Origin: Oxalobacteraceae bacterium OTU3CAMAD1 | GTDB taxonomy: Bacteria > Pseudomonadota > Gammaproteobacteria > Burkholderiales > Burkholderiaceae_D | Direction of reading: 5' to 3' | NCBI GenBank assembly: GCA_024123915.1 | Contig: CP099650.1 | Coordinates: 6,820,001-6,884,000, forward strand | DNA: 64,000 bases | In this document: piece by piece, positions 32,964 through 44,115 of the stretch | Layout of the letters: each line of letters starts with the position of its first letter | Numbering within the stretch: position 1 is the stretch's first letter | Translations under genes and position numbers: made by a program | The notes under the pieces: model-generated | What the model saw: only the letters and a program-made list of their open reading frames with translations | The model's database searches: none | What the model was told of the DNA's origin: nothing

Positions 32964-33737
32964 TTAATCAATCGCTTGTGGCACACCGTCGATAAAAAGC
33001 TTCAGTTCGCCACTGGCAAAAGCTGTCCATTTTTCATTGGTCGTTAGCGGTTGGGTAACGATAATCGCCACCCTGTCGTTGGGCGTGGTCACCTGGGAGA
33101 AATCGACGCTGACATCTTCGTCGGACAGCTTGGCGGTGTCGAACGGATATTTGCGCACCAGATAGAACAAATTGGTCGAGCAATGGGCGAACAGTTCGCC
33201 GCCGGACGACAGCAGCATGTTGAAGGTGCCATGGGCGGCGATCTCGTCGACCAGCGCGCCCAGGGCGGCGCGCAATTCCGCCAGCGCGGGCCGCTGTTCG
33301 CCGAAACGGGCGCGCAACTGCTGCAAAATATAGCAAAACGCGCGCTCGCTGTCGGTGTTGCCGACCGGCCGGAAGGCGCCGTTCAGCAGCGGATGGAATT
33401 CCTTGAGGTCGCCGTTATGGGCGAAGACCCAGTACTGCCCCCACAGCTCGCGCACGAACGGGTGGCAGTTCTCCAGCGCGACCTGGCCCTGCGTGGCCTT
33501 GCGGATATGCGCGATGACATTGGTGGATTTGATCGGATAGCGCTTGATCAGCTCGGCGATCGGGGAAGCGATAGCCGCCTGGTGATCGACGAAGTGGCGC
33601 ACGCCGGCGCCTTCGAAGAAGGCGATGCCCCAACCGTCATGGTGGGTGTCGGTATGGCCGCCGCGCATGGCGAAGCCGGTAAAACTGAACACGATGTCGG
33701 TCGGGACATTGCAGTTCATGCCGAGTAGCTGACACAT
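32964..33737 (-). CDS. Class II glutamine amidotransferase, YafJ-like
   Basis: Ntn-hydrolase-fold glutaminase domain on its own, 257 residues. The nucleophile is Cys2 after removal of Met1 (MCQLLGMNCN). HHDGWGIAFF, AHIRKATQG, CHPFVRELW and VFAHNGDL match the substrate-binding and catalytic segments of YafJ/EgtC-like proteins. There is no synthetase domain, so the ammonia acceptor or true substrate is unknown. No ergothioneine genes are near, which argues against EgtC. Confidence 0.88.
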   Translation of the reverse strand: MCQLLGMNCNVPTDIVFSFTGFAMRGGHTDTHHDGWGIAFFEGAGVRHFVDHQAAIASPIAELIKRYPIKSTNVIAHIRKATQGQVALENCHPFVRELWGQYWVFAHNGDLKEFHPLLNGAFRPVGNTDSERAFCYILQQLRARFGEQRPALAELRAALGALVDEIAAHGTFNMLLSSGGELFAHCSTNLFYLVRKYPFDTAKLSDEDVSVDFSQVTTPNDRVAIIVTQPLTTNEKWTAFASGELKLFIDGVPQAID

Positions 33738-33807
33738 TATTTCTTTTCTCTTCGATTAATTTGCGACTGACAATTGCGACAGACAATATAACAGCCCCAA
33801 ACGCCAA

Positions 33808-33839
33808 CAGGGCGGATTACCCTAAGGTAACCCGCCCTG
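33808..33839. terminator. Hairpin between DUF3567 and amidotransferase genes
   Basis: Arms of 14 bp (CAGGGCGGATTACC and GGTAACCCGCCCTG) with a CTAA loop and one G-T type mismatch. No T-run follows on either strand, so termination is uncertain. The GGGCGGATTA core resembles the end of the 98-bp repeat family. Confidence 0.5.
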
Positions 33840-33873
33840 TCGATTCAATCCAGCGGTTAAACGGCTCAAGTCG

Positions 33874-34131
33874 TCAGTGCAACAGCACCGGATGGCTCAT
33901 GAGTTCGTCATAACTGCCCAAAAATTCATCAATCTCGGCCATGGTCGGCTCGCCGGCGATCAGTTCGTTGACGTCGCGGCGGAAATTCTGTGCCAGGATG
34001 CCGTTGATAAAAATCTCCCGCTTGCCGCCTTTGTCGACGATTTCATAGCCGCCAAAGCGCAATGCATCCAGACTACGATCGGCGCCGAATTCGACAACGC
34101 TGTATTGCTCGCTGTTATAGATGAGGTTCAT
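33874..34131 (-). CDS. DUF3567 family protein
   Basis: An 85-residue protein, MNLIYNSEQYSVVEFGADR at the start, of a small family confined largely to betaproteobacteria. No function is assigned. Residues such as GGYEIVDKGGKREIFINGI and FRRDVNELI are family-typical. The start was set at ATG 34131, which follows AAGGAAG; the frame is open 18 codons upstream. A hairpin lies downstream of the stop. Confidence 0.88.
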   Translation of the reverse strand: MNLIYNSEQYSVVEFGADRSLDALRFGGYEIVDKGGKREIFINGILAQNFRRDVNELIAGEPTMAEIDEFLGSYDELMSHPVLLH

Positions 34132-34244
34132 TTTGCTTCCTTTCTCCAGGGGCGAAACACTGCTCGGTTTCACTTCACTACCCACATGGGGCTTAAAGTG
34201 GACGATTCAAGTCTAAAGAACAGGACCCGATCTGCAGGCAGGGC

Positions 34245-34673
34245 TTAGGCCGCGATGTCGGATTGCAAATCTAGCAAGTCGCCGTACGGGGGCTCGGACA
34301 GCCATGCACGCAGCAGTTCGAGGTGTTCAGCAGTGGCCAGACTAATGTAGAGCCGCGCCGGTGGATGACGCAGCACACGGTTCAATGTTACCCGCAAAAC
34401 GAGATTCCCGCTGCAATGGAGACAGCCAGGGGCAATTCGCAACACTTTTGGAACAGGAGCAACATCGACGGGAGCGTCGGCGGGATCGAAGGCGAGCGCC
34501 GAACCGCCGTCCGACAGACCTTCCAGAATAATAACAGTGGGCAATTCCATGCCGCCGTCGAAGGCCAGGCGCGCGGCGATGGCCGCTTCGCGCGTACCGG
34601 CGCGGTCGCCGGTCACCAGCCAGGTCGGCACCGGCGCCCGGACGGCGGCGCCGGCTACCCCAACACCACTCAC
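34245..34673 (-). CDS. Hypothetical protein resembling a degenerate CobW/YjiA GTPase
   Basis: A 142-residue protein. The beginning PTWLVTGDRAGTREAAIAAR sits where CobW/YjiA metallochaperones have a P-loop, but the GxGKT lysine is missing. A CxxC motif (Cys84, Cys87 in APGCLHCSGN) matches the position of the CxCC metal-binding motif. The following LVLRVTLNRVLRHPPARLYI resembles the next CobW helix and strand. Thus it looks like a shortened member that may still bind metal but probably not GTP. The start is GTG at 34673, 4 bp after the response-regulator stop; a second GTG 14 codons in is possible. This assignment is my inference. Confidence 0.6.
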   Translation of the reverse strand: MSGVGVAGAAVRAPVPTWLVTGDRAGTREAAIAARLAFDGGMELPTVIILEGLSDGGSALAFDPADAPVDVAPVPKVLRIAPGCLHCSGNLVLRVTLNRVLRHPPARLYISLATAEHLELLRAWLSEPPYGDLLDLQSDIAA

Positions 34674-34677
34674 GGCG

Positions 34678-35388
34678 TCAGAGGTTTTTTTTGGCCAGCT
34701 TGCCCGGCTCCACGCCCAGCTGCTTGAGCTTGCGGTACAGGTGGGTGCGCTCGAGGCCGGTCTTCTCGGCCACGCGTGTCATGCTGCCGCCTTCGCGGCC
34801 CAGGTGGTGCTCGAAGTACATGCGCTCGAAGGCGTCGCGCGCCTCGCGCAGCGGCAGGTCGAACGACAGGTTGAACATATGGTTGTCGGCGCCGGCGATG
34901 GTGGCGCCGCCGCGCACCGCGATCGCGGCCGCAGGGTTGGGCGGGTTGAAGCCGACGCTGGGCGCCTCCTCCTGCTGGACCGCCGCCGGACGTGGCGCCA
35001 GCACCGGCGCGCGCACGGTTTCCTGCGCCCGCGTCAAGCCCTGCTGAACCGCCTTGAGCAGCTTTTGCAGCGCGATCGGTTTCTCCAGGAAATTGAGCGC
35101 GCCGATGCGCGTGGCCTCGACTGCCGTATCGATAGTCGCATGGCCGGACATCATGATCACGGGCATGGTCAGCAAGCCATCGCGCTGCCATTCCTTGAGC
35201 AAGGTGACGCCGTCGGTATCCGGCATCCAGATATCGAGCAGCACCAGATCCGGCGCGCCGCCGGCGCGCGCTTCGCGTGCCTGCTGGGCGTTCTCGGCCA
35301 GCTGTATTGCGTGTCCCTCGTCGCTCAAGATTTCCGAGAGCAACTCGCGGATACCCATCTCATCGTCCACTACCAGAATGTTTGCCAT
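34678..35388 (-). CDS. NtrX-like response regulator without AAA+ domain
   Basis: A 236-residue regulator. The receiver domain (1-120) has the acidic pair DDE at 8-10, phospho-acceptor Asp52 in LVLLDIWMP and Lys in FLEKPIAL. A flexible Ala/Pro-rich linker follows. The C-terminal Fis-type helix-turn-helix (about 190-232) contains GSMTRVAEKTGLERTHLYRK. The central sigma-54 AAA+ module of classic NtrX is absent, so it should act as a conventional DNA-binding regulator. Its partner kinase is encoded 62 bp upstream. Confidence 0.9.
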   Translation of the reverse strand: MANILVVDDEMGIRELLSEILSDEGHAIQLAENAQQAREARAGGAPDLVLLDIWMPDTDGVTLLKEWQRDGLLTMPVIMMSGHATIDTAVEATRIGALNFLEKPIALQKLLKAVQQGLTRAQETVRAPVLAPRPAAVQQEEAPSVGFNPPNPAAAIAVRGGATIAGADNHMFNLSFDLPLREARDAFERMYFEHHLGREGGSMTRVAEKTGLERTHLYRKLKQLGVEPGKLAKKNL

Positions 35389-35450
35389 CTTCCCTTGCCT
35401 TCCTCATTTTCGCCATCGATGCGGCAAATGATTTTGTATTGAACTTAACT

Positions 35451-37751
<2,301 letters not shown>

Positions 37752-38324
37752 CTACTCGGCCCTGTAGAGGAAGGTTTTCTTGTCGGACGCCAGGCGCCAT
37801 TCATTATTATTGAGGGCGTTGATCTGGATCGGCTTGGGCAGGTAGTTCGGGTCCAGCCCCATGCTCAGCTTGACGCTGTAAGTCTCGCCGACCTTGAGCG
37901 CGCCGCGCGGCGCGACGATCCAGCGGTTGGGGCGGCGGATCAGGAACAGCGCGTCGTCGAGCGACGAGAAACTTTGCCGCACGCTGCCGATGACGGCCAC
38001 GTGGTACTGGCGCGTGAGCACGTTGTACGACAGGCTGATGGTCTGGCGCGCAACAATAGCCTTCTCGTCGAACCAATACCAGCGCGGACGGGTGAATTCG
38101 ATGCTGGTGGTGAAATACAGCACGACGCCGTATTGCAGGGTGTCTTCCAGGCCGTGGCTGAGGTCGAAGCCGTAATTGGCCGACAGGCGGTAGCCCTCGT
38201 CGGTCGCCTCCACGTAGGCCCGCTTGATCTCGACGCCGTCGGCAGCGCTGGCCGCCTGCGGCAGCGCGCAGGCCAGTATCAGCAGCAAGGGCCCGATCAG
38301 CAGGCGAAAAAATCGTTGTATCAC
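37752..38324 (-). CDS. DUF4390 domain exported protein
   Basis: A protein of about 190 residues of the DUF4390 family, which is nearly always encoded between rsmB and the NtrY-type kinase in betaproteobacteria. The signal peptide (LLIGPLLLILACALPQAASA) follows the GTG at 38324. An alternative start is the ATG at 38420 that overlaps the rsmB stop (MRKRFAWFF); it would add a second hydrophobic stretch. I prefer the GTG, with modest certainty. The mature part is beta-rich with no catalytic motif. Gene order suggests it assists or is sensed by NtrY, which is inference. Confidence 0.82.
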   Translation of the reverse strand: MIQRFFRLLIGPLLLILACALPQAASAADGVEIKRAYVEATDEGYRLSANYGFDLSHGLEDTLQYGVVLYFTTSIEFTRPRWYWFDEKAIVARQTISLSYNVLTRQYHVAVIGSVRQSFSSLDDALFLIRRPNRWIVAPRGALKVGETYSVKLSMGLDPNYLPKPIQINALNNNEWRLASDKKTFLYRAE

Positions 38325-38412
38325 GTGTGGGCCGGTGCTCAATAGGTGCGTAATACGCGGGGGTGCGACGGGAAATGCAGCAAAAAAACAGGCGAAAAAC
38401 CAGGCAAAACGC

Positions 38413-39843
38413 TTACGCATTTTTCTGGAAAAGCGCGTAGAACAAACCATCGTGGTCCTGGCATTCGCCGCCGGCCGGCAGCAATTGACCGGGCGCGTCG
38501 AGCCGCACCGCATTGTTGCGCACGGCGAAGGCGGCGGCCTGCGCTTCCGATTCCTGCGGCCACAAGGAACACGTTACGAACAGCAATTTACCATCCGGGG
38601 CAAGCATCTGCCAAAGGTTGTCGAGGATTTTGGCCGAAAGTGTTGCAAGTTGGAGCGTGTCGCCCTTGCGGCGCAGCCAGCGGATATCCGGGTGGCGGCG
38701 CACGATGCCGGAGGCCGTACACGGCACGTCGGCCAGGATGCGGTCGAACGGTTTGCCGTCCCACCAGGTCGATGTTTGCGCCTCGGCGGCCTGCAATGCG
38801 GCTTTCAGCTGCAATCGCTGCAGATTTTCCTCGACCCGCGCCAGGCGCTTGGGGTCGGCGTCGAGCGCCGTCACATGGACATCCGCGTCGGCGCCGGCCA
38901 GTTCCAGGATGTGGCAGGTCTTGCCGCCAGGGGCGGCGCAGGCGTCGAGCACGCGCATGCCGTTTTGCACGTCCAGCAGCGGCGCTGCCAGCTGGGCGGC
39001 GGCGTCCTGCACCGACACCAGGCCGTCGGCGAAGCCGGGAATGAGGCTCACGCCGACCGGTTTGGCGAGGCGCACGGCGTAAGGGCCGATTTGCGTGGCG
39101 TCCATGCCGGCTTGCGCCAGGGTCGCCAGATACTGCTCCACCGAGGTTTTGCGGACGTTGACGCGCAACGTCAGCGGCGGCGCGGTGTTGCCGCTCGCCA
39201 GCACCGCCTGCCAGTCCTGCGGCCAGGCCGCGCGCACCGCGTCGATCCACCATTGCGGGTAGTTCCACTTGGCCAGCGGCTGCAGCAGCGCCGTCTCCAG
39301 CAGCGCCTTGCGCTCGCGCAGGAAGCGGCGCAGCACGGCGTTGACCATGTTTTTGGCGCGCGCGGTGTCCGGGTGGGCGTCGGCCGCCGTCACGGTCTGG
39401 TCGACAACGGTGAATTCCTCGTACGGCTTGACGGCGTCCGGCGCCGTCATCAGGGCCAGCGCGCAGGCCAGCAGCGCGCCGACCAGCGGGTCCGGCGCCT
39501 TGGGCGCCATCAGCGCGATCAGGGTCTCGCTCTGGCCCAGCTGGCGCATGCAGCGGTAGGCGATGTCCTGCATGGCGCCGCGCGCCTGCGGGGTGAGGTC
39601 GTTTTTGGCTTCGCTTTTGGCCCATACCTGCGCCAGCGCCTGCGGCAGATTGGTGCCGGTGCGGACCTGGGCCACCGCGTGGGCGGCGCCGATCAGGCTG
39701 AAAGCGAGCGAATCTGGCCGCAAGCCGGTCTGGAAGCTGGTTTGCAGCGCCGGTTTCAGGTCACGCGCATGGCTGGCGCGCAGCTTGGGCGCTGCCGCCT
39801 TGGCGGGTGACTTCAGTGAGAGCGTCGGGCGCTGCTTGTTCAT
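38413..39843 (-). CDS. rsmB: 16S rRNA (cytosine-967-C5)-methyltransferase
   Basis: RsmB methylates C967 of 16S rRNA with SAM. Its 476 residues start with an N-terminal NusB-like RNA-binding domain (about 35-180). The SAM-binding motif is VLDACAAPGGKTCHIL. The two catalytic cysteines are in DVPCTASG and FVTCSLWPQE. It is the first gene of the rsmB-DUF4390-ntrY-ntrX-like unit and is divergent from argS. Confidence 0.95.
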   Translation of the reverse strand: MNKQRPTLSLKSPAKAAAPKLRASHARDLKPALQTSFQTGLRPDSLAFSLIGAAHAVAQVRTGTNLPQALAQVWAKSEAKNDLTPQARGAMQDIAYRCMRQLGQSETLIALMAPKAPDPLVGALLACALALMTAPDAVKPYEEFTVVDQTVTAADAHPDTARAKNMVNAVLRRFLRERKALLETALLQPLAKWNYPQWWIDAVRAAWPQDWQAVLASGNTAPPLTLRVNVRKTSVEQYLATLAQAGMDATQIGPYAVRLAKPVGVSLIPGFADGLVSVQDAAAQLAAPLLDVQNGMRVLDACAAPGGKTCHILELAGADADVHVTALDADPKRLARVEENLQRLQLKAALQAAEAQTSTWWDGKPFDRILADVPCTASGIVRRHPDIRWLRRKGDTLQLATLSAKILDNLWQMLAPDGKLLFVTCSLWPQESEAQAAAFAVRNNAVRLDAPGQLLPAGGECQDHDGLFYALFQKNA

Positions 39844-40010
39844 ATGCTAATTCCAGAGAGCGGCCGGCAGCCGTGATCGCGCAGTATACAGTAGTGCCAC
39901 AGCAGCGCCTATGACAAGTCGCTGACAAGAATGTAAAAGTCGGTTAGCCGCAAGCCCGTCGCGCTGCGGCGCGGGCGCTCGGCTACCCTCACCGGCGCCG
40001 TGCAAACCAG

Positions 40011-40016
40011 TATAAT
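40011..40016 (+). promoter_or_regulatory. Candidate -10 box of argS
   Basis: Perfect TATAAT 85 bp upstream of the argS ATG. I see no convincing -35 box at the expected distance. Confidence 0.35.
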
Positions 40017-40100
40017 GACCATTGTTTGGCCGGTGCCAGAGCGCCGGCCGTTTTCGCTTTCAGATGAATTTTTTAGCGCGGCCCGGCCGCCATTTCGCTC

Positions 40101-41810
40101 ATGCTCGCCCAACAAAAACAAGATATCACCGCCCTGTTCCAGGCCGCCCTCGCACCGATCCTGGCCGGGACGGAAGTCACCAGCAACGTCGTGCTGGAGC
40201 GCCCGCGCGACCCGTCGCACGGTGACGTGGCCTGTAACATCGCCATGCAACTGGCCAAGCAGCTCAAAATGAACCCGCGCGAACTGGCCACCAAGGTGGT
40301 CGAGGCGCTGCTGGCCAACCCCGCCGGCAAGGGCCTGGTGGAGTCGGCCGACATCGCCGGTCCGGGCTTCATCAACCTGCGCGTGAGCGCCGCCGCCAAG
40401 CAGGCCGTGGTCAAGGCGGTGCTGGCGCAGGGCGCCGCCTACGGCAGCAGCGATACGGGCGACGGCAAGAGCGTGATCATCGAATTCGTCTCGGCCAACC
40501 CGACCGGCCCGCTGCACGTGGGCCACGGCCGCCAGGCCGCGCTGGGCGACGCGCTGTCGTCGCTGTTCGGCTCCCAGGGCTACAAGGTCACCCGCGAGTT
40601 CTACTACAACGACGCCGGCGTGCAAATCCAGACCCTGGCCAATTCGGTCCAGGCGCGCCTGCGCGGCTTCAAGCCCGGCGACGCCCAGTGGCCCGAATCG
40701 GCCTACAACGGCGACTACATCGCCGACATCGCCGAGGACTTCAAGGCCAAAAAGACCGTTTCGGCCTCCGACGGCGCCCCGGCCACCGCTTCCGGCGATA
40801 TCGACGACATCGAATCGATCCGCGCCTTCGCCGTAACCTACCTGCGCAACGAGCAGGATATCGACCTGCAGGCCTTCGGCGTCAAGTTCGACAACTACTA
40901 CCTCGAATCGTCGCTGTACGCCGACGGCAAGGTCGACGCGGCCGTCGACATGCTCAATAAATCCGGCAAGACCTACGAAGAGGAAGGCGCGCTGTGGCTG
41001 CGCACCGAGGACTACGGCGACGACAAGAACCGCGTGATGCGCAAGAAGGACGGCACCTACACCTACTTCGTGCCGGACGTGGCCTACCACATCGTCAAGT
41101 TCCAGCGCGGTTTCGGCCAGGCGATCAACGTCCAGGGCTCCGACCACCACGGCACCATCGCCCGCGTGCGCGCCGGCCTGCAGGCGGTCAACGTCGGCAT
41201 CCCGCAGGGGTTCCCGGACTACGTGCTGCACAAGATGGTCACCGTGATGAAGGGCGGCGAGGAGGTCAAGATCTCCAAGCGCGCCGGTTCCTACGTCACC
41301 GTGCGCGACCTGATCGAATGGTCCGGCGGCGGCGACATCACCAAGGGCCGCGATGCGGTGCGCTTCTTCCTCATCTCGCGCAAAGCCGACACCGAATTCG
41401 TGTTCGACGTCGACGTCGCGCTGAAAACCTCGGATGAAAATCCGGTGTATTACGTGCAGTACGCGCACGCGCGTATCTGCCGCATGCTCGAACAGTTCAC
41501 CGGCGACGTCGCCGCGCTGGCCGATGTCGACCTGTCGCCGCTGACCGCGCCGACCGAGGCGACCCTGCTGGCCACCCTGGCCGCGTACCCGGAGACCCTG
41601 GCGCGCGCCCAGGCCGAACTGGGCCCGCACCAGATCGCCTTCTACCTGCGCGACCTGGCCGCCAACCTGCACAGCTTCTATTTCGCCGAACGCGTGCTGG
41701 TCGACGACGAGGCGCTCAAGGCGGCCCGTATCGCGCTGATGGTCGCCACCCGCCAGGTGCTGCAAAACGGTTTGGCGCTGATCGGCGTCTCCGCTCCCAA
41801 CAAAATGTAA
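40101..41810 (+). CDS. argS: Arginyl-tRNA synthetase
   Basis: Class I aminoacyl-tRNA synthetase that charges tRNA-Arg; 569 residues, the normal length. The N-terminal additional domain is followed by the HIGH-like motif in [16 protein letters not shown]. The KMSKS-like region is [12 protein letters not shown]. The C-terminal anticodon-binding DALR domain includes [12 protein letters not shown]. It heads the argS-SPOR-dsbA run on the plus strand. Confidence 0.97.
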   Translation: MLAQQKQDITALFQAALAPILAGTEVTSNVVLERPRDPSHGDVACNIAMQLAKQLKMNPRELATKVVEALLANPAGKGLVESADIAGPGFINLRVSAAAKQAVVKAVLAQGAAYGSSDTGDGKSVIIEFVSANPTGPLHVGHGRQAALGDALSSLFGSQGYKVTREFYYNDAGVQIQTLANSVQARLRGFKPGDAQWPESAYNGDYIADIAEDFKAKKTVSASDGAPATASGDIDDIESIRAFAVTYLRNEQDIDLQAFGVKFDNYYLESSLYADGKVDAAVDMLNKSGKTYEEEGALWLRTEDYGDDKNRVMRKKDGTYTYFVPDVAYHIVKFQRGFGQAINVQGSDHHGTIARVRAGLQAVNVGIPQGFPDYVLHKMVTVMKGGEEVKISKRAGSYVTVRDLIEWSGGGDITKGRDAVRFFLISRKADTEFVFDVDVALKTSDENPVYYVQYAHARICRMLEQFTGDVAALADVDLSPLTAPTEATLLATLAAYPETLARAQAELGPHQIAFYLRDLAANLHSFYFAERVLVDDEALKAARIALMVATRQVLQNGLALIGVSAPNKM

Positions 41811-41831
41811 TTGCGAAGGATATCCCGCACA

Positions 41832-42563
41832 ATGAATTTCCGTACCAGTCTCACCCCGCGTTCGCGCCAACAGGGCAACACCTTCATCGGCATCGTCATC
41901 GGCCTGGTCATCGGCCTGACCGTCGCCGTCGTCGTCGCGCTGGTGATCAACAAGGGGGCCTCCCCGTTCACCGACAAGGGGCGCAGCAACAAGAGTACGG
42001 AAACGACCGCGGGCCAGGCGGCCGATCCGAACAAGCCTATGTACGGCAGCAAGGAAGCGGCGCGCGCGGCGGCCAAGGACTTGAGCCGGGATACGCCAAC
42101 CGCGCCGCCTGCGGCGCCCGCCGCGCCGGCTCCGGCCGCGCCGAAAGCGCCCGCGGCCGATCCGCTGCAGGCGGTGGTCGACCGTATCCAGGGTGCCGCG
42201 GCCGACAAGCCGAAAACCGTTCCTTCGGCGTCGAACGTGACGCCGACGCCGGTCGCCAAGACCCCGGCCAACACCGCCGCACCGGCGGCGGGCGCCACCG
42301 CCGCGCCGGCCAACGGCGGCGACGAAAAGTACATCTATTACCTGCAGGCCGGCGCCTTCCGCGAGGTGGCCGACGCCGAAAGCGCCCGCGCCAAGCTGGC
42401 GTTGCTCGGCTTCGAGGCCAACCTGTCGGACCGCACCACCGACACCGGCGTGCTGCACCGGGTTCGCATCGGCCCGTTCAACCAGGTCGAGGCGATGAAC
42501 AAAGTCCGCAGCAAGTTGTCTGAAAACGGCGTCGACGTCGCAGTCGTGCGCAATCAAAAGTAA
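41832..42563 (+). CDS. SPOR domain membrane protein (FtsN-like)
   Basis: A 243-residue bitopic membrane protein. Basic N-terminus, one membrane segment (TFIGIVIGLVIGLTVAVVVA, about 20-45), a long Ala/Pro-rich periplasmic linker, and a C-terminal SPOR domain (about 168-240, YYLQAGAFREVADAESARAK). SPOR domains bind denuded glycan strands at the division septum, so a division role is likely. The start ATG at 41832 follows GAAGGA; the frame also opens at a TTG 7 codons earlier. It lies between argS and dsbA as in related genomes. Confidence 0.88.
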   Translation: MNFRTSLTPRSRQQGNTFIGIVIGLVIGLTVAVVVALVINKGASPFTDKGRSNKSTETTAGQAADPNKPMYGSKEAARAAAKDLSRDTPTAPPAAPAAPAPAAPKAPAADPLQAVVDRIQGAAADKPKTVPSASNVTPTPVAKTPANTAAPAAGATAAPANGGDEKYIYYLQAGAFREVADAESARAKLALLGFEANLSDRTTDTGVLHRVRIGPFNQVEAMNKVRSKLSENGVDVAVVRNQK

Positions 42564-42581
42564 CGAACCAAGCCAGGAGTA

Positions 42582-43268
42582 ATGATGCGAATTCTGAAAT
42601 ACGTTTTGAGCGCGCTGATGCTGAGCGCAGTCGCCTTTTCACCGATGTCGGCTTCCGCATCCCCGGCCGAACCGAAGAACGGCGTCGAATACAAAACCTT
42701 GCCGACGCCGCAGCCCGTCGACACCGGCAAAAAGGTGGAAGTGATCGAGTTCTTCGACTACGCCTGCCCGCACTGCCACGCGCTGGACCCGTCCTTGACC
42801 GCCTGGGTCAAGAAGCAAGGCGACAACATCGTCTTCAAGCGCACGCACATTTCGCGCACCAACACCGAGCTGCCGCAGCAAAAAATGTTCTACACGCTGG
42901 AAGCCATGGGCCTGATGACCGAGGCGATCAACACCAAGATCTTCAACGAGATGCACGTCAACCGCAACCGCATGAACCGCGACGAGCTGGTGTTCGACTT
43001 CATCGCCAAGCAGGGCATCGACCGCCAGAAATTCATCGACACCTATCGCAGCTTCGGCGTGCAGGCCCGCATCCGCAAGGCCACCGCGATGATGGACACC
43101 TACGGCGTCGACTCGTGGCCGATGTTCGCCATCGACGGCAAGTATGTGACGTCGCCATCGATGTCCGACGAAGGCTCCAAGACCGCCACCAGCGAAGCCC
43201 AGCTGCACACCCAGGGCCTGCAAGTGATGGATATCCTGGTCGCGAAAGCGAAAGCGGAAAAGAAGTAA
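42582..43268 (+). CDS. dsbA: Thiol:disulfide interchange protein DsbA
   Basis: Periplasmic oxidant that introduces disulfides into exported proteins. 228 residues from the first of two adjacent ATGs, which follow AGGAG. The signal peptide is VLSALMLSAVAFSPMSASA. The active site is Cys62-Pro-His-Cys65 in FFDYACPHCHALD, the classic DsbA dipeptide. The cis-proline loop is VDSWPMFAIDGKYV. A DsbB partner is not in the window. Confidence 0.95.
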   Translation: MMRILKYVLSALMLSAVAFSPMSASASPAEPKNGVEYKTLPTPQPVDTGKKVEVIEFFDYACPHCHALDPSLTAWVKKQGDNIVFKRTHISRTNTELPQQKMFYTLEAMGLMTEAINTKIFNEMHVNRNRMNRDELVFDFIAKQGIDRQKFIDTYRSFGVQARIRKATAMMDTYGVDSWPMFAIDGKYVTSPSMSDEGSKTATSEAQLHTQGLQVMDILVAKAKAEKK

Positions 43269-43270
43269 GC

Positions 43271-43339
43271 ATGTCCTCCAAAGACGCGTTGACAACGGCT
43301 TCGGCCCGGCAGCCGGCGCCACCTGGCGCCCGGGCATGA
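43271..43339 (+). CDS. Possible 22-residue leader ORF before the SDR gene
   Basis: An ATG 2 bp after the dsbA stop opens a 22-codon frame (MSSKDALTTASARQP...) whose stop overlaps the SDR start as ATGA. The ribosome site is weak. It could couple translation between the two genes or be chance. Confidence 0.2.
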   Translation: MSSKDALTTASARQPAPPGARA

Positions 43340-44115
43340 GCGGTCAGCGCGTCTTCATCACCGGCGCCTCCAGCGGCATCGGCGCCGCGCTCGCGGCGCA
43401 ATACGCGTCGCAGGGCGCCGTCCTGGGCCTGCTGGGCCGGCGCGGCGACGCGCTCGATAGCCTGATCGCCTCATTCCCCAATTCGGAAAAACACCGCGCC
43501 TACGTCGTCGATGTGCGCGACCACGCCGCCATCGCTGCTGCCGCGCGCGACTTCCTGGCCCATGCCGGCGGCATTGACGTGGTCATCGCCAACGCCGGCA
43601 TCTCGGCGGGCACCTTGACCGAGTTCGCCGAGGACATCGCGGTGTTCGACAGCATCATCGCCACCAACGTGGTCGCCACCGCCGCCACCTTCGCGCCGTT
43701 CATCGCGGCGATGAGGGCGCAGCGCACGCCGGCGCGGCTGGTCGGCATCGGCAGCGTGGCCGGCATACGCGGCCTGCCTGGCGCCGAGGCGTACAGCGCC
43801 TCCAAGGCGGCCGTGATCAGCTACTGCGAATCGCTGCGGTTGGAGATGAAACCCTACGGCCTCAAGGTCGTCACGCTCTGCCCCGGCTACATCGATACGC
43901 CGATGACGAAGGTGAATCCTTATCCGATGCCGTTCCTGATGGCGCCTGAAAAATTCGCCGCCAAGGCCGCGCGCACCATCGCCGCCGGCGCCAGCTATGC
44001 CGTCATTCCGTGGCAGATGGGCGTGGTCGCAAAGGTGCTGCGCCTGATGCCGAACGCCGTCTACGATTTCGCCTTCGCCAGGGCGCCGCACAAACCGCGC
44101 AAGGCCGCACCATGA
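43336..44115 (+). CDS. Short-chain dehydrogenase/reductase
   Basis: NAD(P)-dependent SDR oxidoreductase, 259 residues, classical type. The cofactor motif is TGASSGIG at the N-terminus. NAG is present in VVIANAGIS. The catalytic Ser is in GIGSVAG and the Tyr and Lys in YSASKAA. The family does not tell the substrate. The stop codon overlaps the birA start (ATGA), so the genes are translationally coupled although the functions look unrelated. Confidence 0.9.
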   Translation: MSGQRVFITGASSGIGAALAAQYASQGAVLGLLGRRGDALDSLIASFPNSEKHRAYVVDVRDHAAIAAAARDFLAHAGGIDVVIANAGISAGTLTEFAEDIAVFDSIIATNVVATAATFAPFIAAMRAQRTPARLVGIGSVAGIRGLPGAEAYSASKAAVISYCESLRLEMKPYGLKVVTLCPGYIDTPMTKVNPYPMPFLMAPEKFAAKAARTIAAGASYAVIPWQMGVVAKVLRLMPNAVYDFAFARAPHKPRKAAP

